The notes below the pieces were generated by a model. That model was given only the letters and a program-made list of their open reading frames with translations, had not been told where the DNA came from and did not search any database. This document shows, one piece after another, positions 35,191 to 43,760 of a stretch of DNA of 64,000 bases (its first letter is position 1; each line of letters begins with the position of its first letter). Origin of the DNA: Bradyrhizobium erythrophlei (GTDB taxonomy: Bacteria > Pseudomonadota > Alphaproteobacteria > Rhizobiales > Xanthobacteraceae); the NCBI RefSeq assembly GCF_900142985.1, contig NZ_LT670849.1, forward strand, positions 620,001 through 684,000. The letters are read 5' to 3'. The position numbers and the translations under genes are program-made.

Positions 35191-36511
35191 CGCGCGCACC
35201 CGCCAGAGGCAGCCAGCAGCGCACGACCGTTCTGCCATCCTCGCGCAACAAATCCAGCTTTCCATCCAGCGCGCGGCTGCGATCGGACATTCCGGTCAAT
35301 CCCCTGCCAAGCAGAACGTTGTCGGAAAATCCGATGCCATCGTCTGACACCTCGATCGTTACCGCGGAATCGCGCATCGCGGCCACGACGCTCAGCGTCG
35401 TCGCCTGGGCGTGCTTGATGACATTGGTGATCGCTTCCTGGATGACGCGGTAGATCGTTTGCGACATCAGGTGATCGAGGGAGTCCAGCCGGGGATCGAC
35501 CTCGGCTGACGTTGCAACCGATGGCAACGCCGCATGCGCGTTTTGCAGCAACGTCTCGATGCTTTTCTCCAACCCGAGTTCTTCGAGATAGAGGGGGCTT
35601 AGCCCTTCAAGGATCCGGCGGCTGGCCTGCTGGACCGCCCCTGCCGCTTCAAGGAGCTGGTTGGACGGCGCTTCCGGATCCGGATCCGTGGAGTATCCCG
35701 AAAGCGCGATCGCGTTGGCCCTGATCGCAAACAGCAACGGACCAAGCTCGTCATGTAATTCCTTTGCGATCTCCTCGCGTTCGTCGTCTTGCAGCGAGAC
35801 GAGCTTGCGCAGCATGCTTCGGTTGTCCTGGGCCAGCCGCTTGAGCTTTCGCGCAAGCTGATTGGCTTCCTCGCAGCTTTTGCGAATTTCGGGAGGACCG
35901 AGAAGCGGAATCGTGCTGTCGTAATCGCCCTGCTGCATCCGGGCCAGACCGGCCCCGAGTTGCTCCAGCGGCCGCAAGGCCAGGGTGGTCGTCAGATAAG
36001 CGCTGACCGCCGCCAGCACGAGCAAGGCTGATCCCGACAGGACGATCGCCAGGAAGCCAAGCCATTTTTCGTTAAGATCAGGCGTCAGGTCGGGGACAAA
36101 GAGGATATCGCCGACATGCTTTTCGCCGACAACGATCGGGTGGGCAGTGGAAAGGTTGGGTATTCGCAGGAGGCTGACAAACCAGCCGGGAACCCCATCG
36201 GTGCTCAACCGGATTTTGGGTCTACTCACGGAAACGTCAGCCTTGCGATATCGGATTGCGTCCCCGCTTCCAATTCCTGCGGCAAAAGCCTCGAGCGTCG
36301 GCTCGGGGTTCTCCGCTACCGCGAGCGCCTCGTTGAGACCTTTCGTCACAGTTCTCACCAGCCCTGCGGCGTCCTCGCTTTCATTCTCGAACTGGTCGGG
36401 CGAAAATATTTCCAGCGCAAAAATGCCAAAAAGCAGCGTGGCTGCGAGTAGCCCGATCGTGGGAAGAAAAAGCCGGAACCGGAGCGGAAGCCTTTTCCAC
36501 ATACCCATCAT
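35183..36511 (-). CDS. NarX/UhpB-type sensor histidine kinase
   Basis: 442-residue membrane sensor kinase. TM1 is at about 13-33 and TM2 at about 151-173, enclosing a periplasmic sensor loop of about 115 residues with no family I recognise. A HAMP-like region follows (LRPLEQLGAGLARMQQGDYDS). The HisKA_3 dimerisation helix has phosphoacceptor His253 in DDEREEIAKELHDELGP. The ATPase domain has QEAITNVIKHA (N-box) and SDDGIGF (G1). GGATG lies before the third Met (36502), so the true start may be three residues in. It is divergent from a LuxR-type response regulator with 71 bases between; they are almost certainly a pair. Confidence 0.88.
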   Translation of the reverse strand: MMGMWKRLPLRFRLFLPTIGLLAATLLFGIFALEIFSPDQFENESEDAAGLVRTVTKGLNEALAVAENPEPTLEAFAAGIGSGDAIRYRKADVSVSRPKIRLSTDGVPGWFVSLLRIPNLSTAHPIVVGEKHVGDILFVPDLTPDLNEKWLGFLAIVLSGSALLVLAAVSAYLTTTLALRPLEQLGAGLARMQQGDYDSTIPLLGPPEIRKSCEEANQLARKLKRLAQDNRSMLRKLVSLQDDEREEIAKELHDELGPLLFAIRANAIALSGYSTDPDPEAPSNQLLEAAGAVQQASRRILEGLSPLYLEELGLEKSIETLLQNAHAALPSVATSAEVDPRLDSLDHLMSQTIYRVIQEAITNVIKHAQATTLSVVAAMRDSAVTIEVSDDGIGFSDNVLLGRGLTGMSDRSRALDGKLDLLREDGRTVVRCWLPLAGARAD

Positions 36512-36582
36512 CCTAATTATCTAGAGCGATTCTATTCTGTCGAATTTCGATCCGGGCTTATATCCGCCGAACGATAGCGATC

Positions 36583-37230
36583 ATGATGCCGGAAAATCAG
36601 AAACTGAAAACGAAAGTATTGATCGTCGACGACCATCCGGTCGTCGTGTCCGGCTGCAGGTCGTTGTTTGCCTCCGACTCTTCCGTCAGGATCGAGGGCG
36701 CCGGAAACGCCAAAGCTGGCTACACCGCCTTCGTGGACGGCAAGCCCGACATCACCGTCATCGATATCAAACTGCCGGACGTTTCCGGCTTCGAATTGAT
36801 GCGGCAAATCCGCAAAGAAGATCCCGACGCCAGAATCATCATGTTCAGCATGAACGACGATCCGGCCTTTGTGGTGCGTGCGATCGAAATGGGCGCGCAA
36901 GGCTATCTCTCAAAATCCGATGACCCGCGGCTTTTCGTCAAAGCCGTACTTAAGGTGGCGGCTGGAGAAAATTACATTTCCCCGCATCTGGCGGAAGCCG
37001 TTACTTTCTCGTCCGCTGTCGTCAAAGCTAGCCCAACAAACAAGATGACAGCGCGTGAACTGGAGATTCTGACGCTGCTGCGCAGGGGCGACAAGATCGC
37101 CGAAATTGCGGACGCGCTCGGCATTTCCTACAAGACGGTCGCCAATACCACTTCTCTTCTGAAGCAGAAGCTCCGCGCCAGAAGTCATTCTGACCTCATC
37201 CGCATGGCAGTCGAGATGAATCTCGGTTGA
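36583..37230 (+). CDS. NarL/FixJ-type response regulator
   Basis: 215 residues: receiver domain with acidic pocket VDDHP, phosphoacceptor Asp61 (TVIDIKLPD), conserved Ser and Lys near 93 and 115 (FSMN, LSKS), then a LuxR-type helix-turn-helix (TARELEILTLLRRGDKIAEIADALGISYKTVANT). It is the likely partner of the divergent kinase. Two consecutive Met codons (36583, 36586) are possible starts; neither has a strong Shine-Dalgarno. Targets are unknown. The large porin gene begins 480 bases downstream on the same strand and is a candidate. Confidence 0.9.
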   Translation: MMPENQKLKTKVLIVDDHPVVVSGCRSLFASDSSVRIEGAGNAKAGYTAFVDGKPDITVIDIKLPDVSGFELMRQIRKEDPDARIIMFSMNDDPAFVVRAIEMGAQGYLSKSDDPRLFVKAVLKVAAGENYISPHLAEAVTFSSAVVKASPTNKMTARELEILTLLRRGDKIAEIADALGISYKTVANTTSLLKQKLRARSHSDLIRMAVEMNLG

Positions 37231-37710
37231 GATCGCGCGGACGAGGCGCTCCTTTAGCCCCTCCATTTCCATTCTCGCGAAGCTCATGTGAGCTGCGTCA
37301 GCAGATCGGTTCGATTTCGACGCAGGTCCGGTGACGGCGCTGCGAGATCGCGCGCACGAGCTGCAAGGGCTCAATTGGCGTCGGGTGAAAGCGCCTGTCG
37401 AATGCTGCCAGACAGCTCCGAATCTCGCCGCCATTACTCACGTCATGATTCCCGACCTCACCCAGTTGATTACCGCTTGTTCCCGTCATTGGTATACATT
37501 ATTCCTAAGTGTTGCAGGAACAGCACAATATTTCCGCACTGCGACAAGCTGACACAATTGTTCACATCTGCTTGAAGATAATTACGTTTCTTTCGCCGCC
37601 CGATGCAGTTTATTTCGCAAGTGCGTAAGCCTTGCCCAGCCCGCGCCGCGTTGACGGTATCAAGCGACCGAGCGACGCTCCTTAACTATTTTTGATGAGG
37701 GGGCGAGACG
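37231..37710. other. 480-base leader region before the porin gene
   Basis: No gene supported. The right half is AT-richer than its surroundings (TTTCCGCACTGCGACAAGC onward, and TAACTATTTTTGATG), as expected of a promoter and leader. TTGACG at 37653 is a possible -35, but I see no convincing -10 at the right spacing. GAGGGGG (37697-37703) is the porin Shine-Dalgarno. Open frames at 37288 and 37331 are short and lack support. Confidence 0.5.
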
Positions 37711-39495
37711 ATGGGACGACGCGTTTTAGGCGCAACTTTAGTCGCAGCAGGCTTGGCATTTCATGCCGCGCCTGCATTCGCCGACAAGCTGGACGAAGTG
37801 CTGTCCCGGCTTGAGGCTCTTGAAAAGAGAGATTCGAAACTTGCGGCGGAAAACGCGGCGCTGAAGGCTCGGCTCAACAAGGTCGAGACCGGCAAGAGCG
37901 CCGCGCCAGCCGTTTCGCCCGCCGTCGGCGCGGTGATCGCAACGCGCACACCTACCCCGCCGCCAGCCCTCGAAGCGCCGGAGATTGACAAGAACGGCCA
38001 CGGCTTCCTCGAGCACAAGAAGGGTAATCCGCTTACCTTCTATACGCCGGGCGGCGAGATCACCGGTTACGGCAACATCGACATCTCGTTCGACGACACC
38101 ACCAAGAGCCTCACCAACATGAACCTCAACGGCGCGTCGTCGCCCGTCGGCAATTTCAGCTGGTTGCCGGCAATCTCGACCAACACTTCCTATCTCGGCG
38201 TGCGTGGTTTTCAGCGCATCGAAAACTTCCCGCTCAACTTCGTCTATCAGCTTGAACTTGGATTTGACCTCTCCGCCACGCCCGGGCTGAAGCAGACCAA
38301 CAGCCAGATCAGCGACAACGTCAACGGCGCCTTGTTCAACCGCAACACCTATATCGGCTTCGCGTCGCCCGAATTCGGTGCGCTCAAGATCGGCAAGACC
38401 ACCGCGCCGTACGAGAACTCCACCGGCGGCTTCAACCCGTTTGCGGGCCAGATCGGCGACATGCGCGTCATCATGGGCAACACCGGCGGCGACAACCGCG
38501 TCGAGTTTGCAACCCGGCTCGAGCACTCGATCTGGTACGAATCGCCGACCATCGGCGGCTTCCAGTTCAACGCGCTGTTCTCGCCCGGCCAGAACCGCAG
38601 CACGATCAGCGATAACATTGCTGCGGGCTCGACCGATTGTACGGGCGGCAACGATCCGACCAGCGGCGGACTGTTCCCGAACGGGTGTAACGACGGTGCA
38701 TTCTCCAACGCGGTCAGCACCAATCTGAGCTACACCAACGGTCCGTTCTACGCGACGGTCGCTTACGAGCGTCACTTCAAGGTCAACCGGCAGAGCGACG
38801 TTTCGGGCATCTATGGCGTTCCCGGTAGTTCCATTCCGTCCGTTACGACCGCCCAGCTCACCAGTTGTCCCCCAGGCTCGACAACGTGTGTGGGTTTCGC
38901 CAACGCCACGCAGCTCGCCGCCTTCAACGCCGACGTCGCGGACGAAGACGCCTTCAAGGTTGCGGCGCTCTACACCTTCACGACCAAGACCACGGTCGGC
39001 GGCATCTTTGAAATGATGCACCGTTATGTGAACCCGCTGATCTCATTCCAGAACGAGCGTCAACGTAACGGCACCTGGGCCTTCCTGACCCAGGAGCTGA
39101 CGCCGGTCGACAGCGTCAGCTTCGGCTGGGCCCATGCGTTCAAGGCGGTCGGCGATCCCGGACAACATAATAGCGTCGCCTCGGCTACCGTCGTTGTGCC
39201 CGGTCTGTTTGATTCCAACGGCAACCCCGTCGCCGCAGCCAGTAACGACAATTCGGCGGACATGATCACTGCGAACTACAAGCACAAGTTCGGCAGCAAC
39301 CTGACCTGGTACACCGCAGTCGCGGCTACCATCAACGGACCGAACGCGCACTACGACCTCGGTGCCGGCGGCCGCGGCGTCACCACCGACTGCCACGATG
39401 CCTTCGGTGCGTCGGGTGGCCTGGTCTCTCAGCCGCATTGCTTCGTAGGACCCGTTCTGGCCGGCGTCTCCACCGGCATCCAGTGGAGGTTCTAA
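37711..39495 (+). CDS. Large outer-membrane porin with N-terminal coiled coil
   Basis: 594 residues: Sec signal MGRRVLGATLVAAGLAFHAAPAFA, then a heptad-type coiled coil at about 25-57 (LDEVLSRLEALEKR, LAAENAALKARL), a Pro/Ala-rich linker, and a long 16- to 18-strand-like barrel. The barrel has the porin-family phrases FYTPGGEITGYGNIDISFDD, YLGVRGFQRI, NRNTYIGFASPEFGALKIG and TTVGGIFEMMH, and ends in Phe (IQWRF) as barrel proteins do. The coiled coil may trimerise or contact the cell wall. Two Cys pairs occur in surface loops (DCTGG with NGCND, and SCPPGSTTC). It is followed directly by an Omp25-like gene. Substrate unknown. Confidence 0.88.
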   Translation: MGRRVLGATLVAAGLAFHAAPAFADKLDEVLSRLEALEKRDSKLAAENAALKARLNKVETGKSAAPAVSPAVGAVIATRTPTPPPALEAPEIDKNGHGFLEHKKGNPLTFYTPGGEITGYGNIDISFDDTTKSLTNMNLNGASSPVGNFSWLPAISTNTSYLGVRGFQRIENFPLNFVYQLELGFDLSATPGLKQTNSQISDNVNGALFNRNTYIGFASPEFGALKIGKTTAPYENSTGGFNPFAGQIGDMRVIMGNTGGDNRVEFATRLEHSIWYESPTIGGFQFNALFSPGQNRSTISDNIAAGSTDCTGGNDPTSGGLFPNGCNDGAFSNAVSTNLSYTNGPFYATVAYERHFKVNRQSDVSGIYGVPGSSIPSVTTAQLTSCPPGSTTCVGFANATQLAAFNADVADEDAFKVAALYTFTTKTTVGGIFEMMHRYVNPLISFQNERQRNGTWAFLTQELTPVDSVSFGWAHAFKAVGDPGQHNSVASATVVVPGLFDSNGNPVAAASNDNSADMITANYKHKFGSNLTWYTAVAATINGPNAHYDLGAGGRGVTTDCHDAFGASGGLVSQPHCFVGPVLAGVSTGIQWRF

Positions 39496-39566
39496 TGTCT
39501 CATCAGCTCCACAAGACAAATCTGAAAAATCGACAGACCTCGGCTGCTAACTCCTGCGAGATCAAA

Positions 39567-40316
39567 ATGAAGAACATCATCCTTGGCGCAGTCAGCGCTT
39601 TGCTCCTGGGAACGACGACAGGCTTGGCTGCCGATCTTCCCGTGAAAGCTCCGCCTCCCGTCGTCATCTACGACTGGACCGGCTTCTACATCGGTGTCTC
39701 GGGCGGCGGTTCGCTCGGCGGCAGCAATCACGTCGATCCCGCCGGCCAAAATCTGACGGCGGATGGATTTAACCTGAAGGGCGGCCTGGTCGGCGGCACG
39801 ATCGGTTACAACTGGCAGGTGTCTAGCTTTGTGCTGGGCTTCGAAGGCGATCTGTCGTGGGTTGGCGAATATGGCAATCACGACGATAATAACAATATTA
39901 CCAATAATGGATCGTCGCTCTTCGCGGATCAGACTTTCAAGAGCTTCACCAAGGAGAACTGGTTGGGCACGGCGCGGGTGCGCGCCGGATATGCCGTCAA
40001 CAACCTGCTGTTCTACGGCACTGGCGGCTGGGCCGGTGCAGGCGTCGATGCCGGCATAAAAAACCTCGCCAGTAACGCAACCGTCTTTTCGTCATCGTCG
40101 ACCCGCAACGGCTGGGTGGCGGGTGCCGGCCTCGAATGGGGATTTGCGCCGAACTGGTCGACCAAGTTTGAGCTGCTGTATACGAAGTTCGACGATAAGG
40201 GCTTCGTGACGGCGCTCGGGGATGGCACCCGCAGCGCAGTCACTTTGGATGACTACATCTTCCGCGTCGGCATCAACTATCGCTTCGGTGGCGGTCCGGT
40301 GGTCGCGAAATATTGA
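39567..40316 (+). CDS. Omp25/Omp31-like outer-membrane beta-barrel protein
   Basis: 249 residues from ATG 39567: signal MKNIILGAVSALLLGTTTGLAA, then the rhizobial pattern DLPVKAPPPVVIYDWTGFYIGVSGGG, an eight-stranded barrel, and a C-terminal YIFRVGINYRFGGGPVVAKY with terminal-strand aromatics. ATG 39495 in the same frame overlaps the porin stop (TAATG) and has GGAGG 4 bases upstream. It would add 24 residues before the signal, so coupled translation from there is a real alternative. It is a major-type envelope protein, probably structural. A strong terminator follows 18 bases after the stop. Confidence 0.88.
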   Translation: MKNIILGAVSALLLGTTTGLAADLPVKAPPPVVIYDWTGFYIGVSGGGSLGGSNHVDPAGQNLTADGFNLKGGLVGGTIGYNWQVSSFVLGFEGDLSWVGEYGNHDDNNNITNNGSSLFADQTFKSFTKENWLGTARVRAGYAVNNLLFYGTGGWAGAGVDAGIKNLASNATVFSSSSTRNGWVAGAGLEWGFAPNWSTKFELLYTKFDDKGFVTALGDGTRSAVTLDDYIFRVGINYRFGGGPVVAKY

Positions 40317-40334
40317 TCTTCCATAGCTTGAATC

Positions 40335-40367
40335 AAAAAGCTCCGGTCTTTCGACCGGAGCTTTTTT
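40335..40367 (+). terminator. Strong intrinsic terminator after the Omp25-like gene
   Basis: AAGCTCCGGTC and GACCGGAGCTT form an 11-bp stem around TTTC, followed by a run of six T. An A-run precedes the stem, so it could also act on the opposite strand, where a small gene ends at 40410. Confidence 0.9.
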
Positions 40368-40409
40368 GCGAAACCCGTCTAGGCCGCGCGGTCTTTGCCT
40401 GCGTGCTTC

Positions 40410-40709
40410 TTACCGTAGGGTATTGTAGGGATGAGGGTTGGAAATGGTGTTGTCGGGATAACGGCCATCGCCATAGAGGCCGCCCCAGCCCGACGGATAG
40501 TTGCTGTAGCCCTGGCTATAGCCCCATCGCAGCGCGTTTTCGACGGGCAGATTTGGATCGCCGTAGGCGATCGCCGAATTGGGTGCGGCGGGCAGGTGTC
40601 TCTTTGATTGATGCCCGTTGGTGGTCTGCACGTCGTTTGCATCTGCCGGCGCCGCGATCACCAGTGTAAACGAAAGAACGGCAGCCCCGGTGAGACCGAG
40701 CTTAAACAT
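40410..40709 (-). CDS. Small exported protein with GWGGLYGDGRYP motif
   Basis: 99-100 residues. Two adjacent ATG codons (40712, 40709) follow AGGAG; the second has the better spacing. A Sec signal, FKLGLTGAAVLSFTLVIAAPADA, gives a mature protein of about 75 residues rich in Asn, Pro, Tyr and Gly. Its C-terminal half is YPSGWGGLYGDGRYPDNT. Two neighbours carry the same motif. I recognise no family. It is convergent with the Omp25-like gene across the terminator. Confidence 0.7.
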   Translation of the reverse strand: MFKLGLTGAAVLSFTLVIAAPADANDVQTTNGHQSKRHLPAAPNSAIAYGDPNLPVENALRWGYSQGYSNYPSGWGGLYGDGRYPDNTISNPHPYNTLR

Positions 40710-40911
40710 CATGTTCTCCTGGTTAGCGGATCCGCATGTTTGGCCAGCCTTCTTTCGCAAGTCCTGGCCACATCCGGAGCTGTCGAAAAACGAAGGAGCG
40801 CAGCTTGCCATTAGCATATACAATTCCCTTGCTTCCTAAAAGAGTATGTTGGAAGCAGCGGGCAAAGGCGCCGCTGCTTCCACGAAACTCATGATCGGCC
40901 TCGGTGCAAGA

Positions 40912-41358
40912 ATGATGCGAACCTTACGAGCCGTGTGCGTCACTTTGGTGCTGTGCATCACTTTGGGTGGCTGCTGGACATCCGGCCAAACCGCCACGTC
41001 TGCCCGATCGGAGCAATTTGTCGGCCAAAACGTCGACGCCGTCGTTTCCCGATTTGGACAACCCACCGGCCGCAAAAAAATGGACAACGATCAGATGCTC
41101 TATATCTGGGAGCTTCCGTCGCTCGATTGGTCCGGCAACAAGAAGACCTACTCCGGTCCAGGGGGTCTCTACGGAGATGGGCAGACACCGGGCTACATGT
41201 CCGACGATCCTCGAATGTGTAAACTCTCGGTCACGACGTCGCCCGAGGGGATTGTCACGCAAGTCAACGCCGAGGACACAAACGGCACCGGAGCGCCGGC
41301 GGTGACGCTGGGTTTCAACGGCAGCGTATGCGCGCAGCGACTGTCCGCTACGCGCTAA
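40912..41358 (+). CDS. Lipoprotein with BamE/SmpA-like segment and GGLYGDG motif
   Basis: 148 residues from ATG 40912: signal MMRTLRAVCVTLVLCITLGGC with lipobox LGGC. The segment FVGQNVDAVVSRFGQPTGRKKMDNDQ resembles the start of small BamE-like lipoprotein domains (a weak match by eye). Then come an IWELPSLDW strand, SGPGGLYGDGQTPGY, and a C-terminal part with two Cys. A longer frame from 40846 puts 22 non-signal residues in front and is rejected. It is divergent from the small exported gene to the left and convergent with the one to the right, with which it shares adjacent stop codons (41358/41359). Confidence 0.72.
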   Translation: MMRTLRAVCVTLVLCITLGGCWTSGQTATSARSEQFVGQNVDAVVSRFGQPTGRKKMDNDQMLYIWELPSLDWSGNKKTYSGPGGLYGDGQTPGYMSDDPRMCKLSVTTSPEGIVTQVNAEDTNGTGAPAVTLGFNGSVCAQRLSATR

Positions 41359-41640
41359 CTAGCGGTCCCAATACGGCGGCCCCATATTTTGATCGATCGT
41401 TCCCGGGTATTCGCCATCACCGTACGGGCCACCCCAGCCTGAGTGATACCTTGGCCGGGCAATGCCAAGGTCAAAATGATCGATATCCTGGGCCGGCAGT
41501 CTGTGCATGACGACTGGACCACGCAACGAGCGATACCCGTATTGCACATTATCTCTCGCTGTCATCGCAGGAGACGCGAGCACGGGAGTCGCAAATGCTA
41601 GCAAACAAGCGGTTATTGCAATGCCTTTGACCCATCTCAT
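41359..41640 (-). CDS. Small exported protein with GWGGPYGDGEYP motif
   Basis: 93 residues from ATG 41640, chosen because GGAGAG lies about 5 bases upstream; ATG 41652 would add four residues. The Sec signal MRWVKGIAITACLLAFATPVLA is followed by a mature domain with YHSGWGGPYGDGEYPGTID near the C-terminus. It parallels the gene at 40410-40709 in size, signal, orientation and motif, so the two are probably paralogues. The stop is immediately beside that of the opposite-strand lipoprotein. Function unknown. Confidence 0.68.
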   Translation of the reverse strand: MRWVKGIAITACLLAFATPVLASPAMTARDNVQYGYRSLRGPVVMHRLPAQDIDHFDLGIARPRYHSGWGGPYGDGEYPGTIDQNMGPPYWDR

Positions 41641-41885
41641 CGTTCTCTCCATCAGCTAACTCCAGGCGACCAAACACCTTGGGAGTGACATCTCTACTTG
41701 CGAAACAACGCTCCAACTTCACAAACGGGCGCAATCGTCTTTCTAAATTCCCCTTAAGTTTTCGGGTGGAAGCGGCAAAACATGCGACTATCGTCGAAGC
41801 CTCCGCGCCCAACAGCCAACATGCCTAAGCCCGATCAGGGGCGTGCTAGGCTTGCCGTTCGAAGGTTCGAATTGCGGGAACGAAT

Positions 41886-42755
41886 ATGGTCAAGCGGCGC
41901 GAATTTCTTGTCGGTGTTTTCACGGTGGCACTCGCAGGCCAGATCGCCACGGCGGCAACCGCCGCGGATAATTCTGCTTCAGGCATATATGCCGAAATCC
42001 CCGGCGTAAAATTGTGGTTCACCGATAGCGGCGGCATGGGCACGCCCATCGTGCTGCTGCATGCCAATACCGGCACCAGCGCCGTCTGGACCGATCAAGT
42101 CACGAGCTTTTCGCAGGCCGGATATCGCGTCATCGCTTTCGATCGCCGCGGCTGGGGCAAGAGCATTGCAAACCCGGCCACGGGACCGCAGCCCGGAAGC
42201 ATTGCGGGCGACCTCGATGCGCTGGCGGATTATCTCAAACTCGACAAATTCCATCTGCTCGGCGTCGCCGGTGGCGGCTTTGCCGCGCTCGACTACGCCG
42301 CCTGGCATCCGGAAAAACTGCGAAGCCTCGTGATCGGCGCCAGCACCGGGAGCATCCGCGACAGGGAGATCGCCGATTTCTCGTCGCGCATTGAAATTCA
42401 GGAATTGCGAAAATTACCCGCGGTCTACCGCGAAGTCGGCGCCTCCTACCGCGGCGCCAATCCGGACGGCACCAAACGCTGGATCGAGATCGACGAACAT
42501 TCCCGGCAAAAAGATGCGCCAAGCCAGCCGCTGCGCACGCCGAACACATTTGCGAAGATCGAAACCATCCCGACCGCTACCCTCATTGTTGCCGCGGATG
42601 CCGATCTGCTTGCGCCTCCCGCGCTGATGCGCATCTGGGCTGGCCATGTCAAAAATCACGAATGGGCAAACGTGCCCGATTCCGGTCACGCGATTGCGTG
42701 GGAGCATCCGGACGTGTTCAACGAGAAGGTCCTCGAATTCGTCAAGCGGCATTGA
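41886..42755 (+). CDS. Exported alpha/beta-hydrolase-fold protein lacking the nucleophile
   Basis: 289 residues with a twin-arginine-like signal (VKRREFLVGVFTVALAGQIATAA). The alpha/beta-hydrolase core is clear: PIVLLHANTGTSAVW, RVIAFDRRGWGKS, LGVAGGGFAALDYA, a late acidic turn (AADADLLAPP) and catalytic-type His in SGHAIAWEHP. At the nucleophile elbow the expected Gly-x-Ser-x-Gly reads Gly126-Val-Ala128-Gly-Gly, so the Ser is Ala. Everything else of the triad is kept. Either the protein catalyses a reaction not needing a serine nucleophile, or it is a binding or decayed protein. The gene stands alone, with 98 bases to the next gene. Confidence 0.82.
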   Translation: MVKRREFLVGVFTVALAGQIATAATAADNSASGIYAEIPGVKLWFTDSGGMGTPIVLLHANTGTSAVWTDQVTSFSQAGYRVIAFDRRGWGKSIANPATGPQPGSIAGDLDALADYLKLDKFHLLGVAGGGFAALDYAAWHPEKLRSLVIGASTGSIRDREIADFSSRIEIQELRKLPAVYREVGASYRGANPDGTKRWIEIDEHSRQKDAPSQPLRTPNTFAKIETIPTATLIVAADADLLAPPALMRIWAGHVKNHEWANVPDSGHAIAWEHPDVFNEKVLEFVKRH

Positions 42756-42853
42756 CGGCAGAGAAACCTGCCCCTAGTGGCATGGCGGGCCCGCGCCGTT
42801 TCGGCTAGGCTGGCGCCAACCTCAAAACAAAAACGGCGTCTTCGGAGGAAATC

Positions 42854-43603
42854 ATGAAAGCCCAAGGTGCGATCGCTGCAATCGTCGGACTGGCGCTGCC
42901 GCTGCTGACCACGCAAGTACAGGCCGCCGAGCTCAAGGTTCTGGCCTCGACCGCCGTGAAGACGACGGTCGAAGAACTCGCCCCGCAATTCGAGAAAGCC
43001 ACGGGCAACAAGATCGATGTGACCTTTTCGCCGGCTTCCGTCCTGAAAGAGAAGATCGACCAGGGCACCGCCTTCGACGTTACCATTCTGACGACGCCGA
43101 TCATCGATGGCCTTGCGGCTGGCGGCAAGATCGACACCACGCGCATCGCGATTGCGCATTCGGGAATCGGTGTTGCGATCAAGAAAGGCGCCGCAAAGCC
43201 CGATATCAGCAGCAGCGAGGCATTCAAACAGGCGCTGCTGAAGGCGAACTCGGTCGGCTATACCGCAGGCGGCGCGACGGGCGTCTATCTCAAAACCCTG
43301 TTCGAGAAGCTTGGCATTGCGGAAGCGCTCAAGCCCAAGCTCAAGCTGTTGCAGGGCGGCGTCGGCGAAGCGGTCACGTCGGGCGAAATCGAGATCGGCA
43401 TGACCCAGATCAGCGAAATCCTGCCCCACCCCGGCGCGGAACTGGCCGGACCGCTGCCGTCGGATATCCAGTCCTACACCTCCTTCTCGGCCGCCGTGTC
43501 GACATCCAGCAGGGAAGCCGATGCTGCGAAAGCATTCGTCAAATTTCTTGCCGGACCGTCCGCGCTGGCGGTGATCAAGGCGAAGGGCATGGAGCCCGGT
43601 TGA
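42854..43603 (+). CDS. ModA-like extracellular solute-binding protein
   Basis: 249 residues: signal MKAQGAIAAIVGLALPLLTTQVQA, then a type-II binding-protein fold of the molybdate/ModA-like group (LKVLASTAVKTTVEELAPQFEKATGNKIDVTF, ILTTPIIDGL, GATGVYLKTLFEKLGI). GGAGG lies shortly before the ATG. No ABC permease or ATPase gene is adjacent, so it is an orphan receptor. Such orphans often have organic-acid ligands or sensing roles. The following TRAP system has its own receptor. Confidence 0.82.
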   Translation: MKAQGAIAAIVGLALPLLTTQVQAAELKVLASTAVKTTVEELAPQFEKATGNKIDVTFSPASVLKEKIDQGTAFDVTILTTPIIDGLAAGGKIDTTRIAIAHSGIGVAIKKGAAKPDISSSEAFKQALLKANSVGYTAGGATGVYLKTLFEKLGIAEALKPKLKLLQGGVGEAVTSGEIEIGMTQISEILPHPGAELAGPLPSDIQSYTSFSAAVSTSSREADAAKAFVKFLAGPSALAVIKAKGMEPG

Positions 43604-43760
43604 TCGCCCGGCCCACAGGCCGAAATACCTTAGCGGATTGCAAGGCATTTTGGCCTGAAGGTATTGCTGGCACTTGTGCTGGCCGAACCGATAAAGCTAC
43701 CCTTCAGCACATAAGCGCGGGCGAACGCCAACGACCCGCGCATTCTGGGGAGAACGCGCC

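Noticed and set aside
37738..39021. 427-codon minus-strand frame opposite the porin gene
   Set aside because: The porin has a signal peptide, coiled coil and barrel motifs; the antisense frame has none.
43624..43665. AATACCTT/AAGGTATT inverted repeat before the TRAP receptor as an operator
   Set aside because: Arms are only 8 bases with a 26-base gap, and no second copy is visible; too weak to list as a feature.
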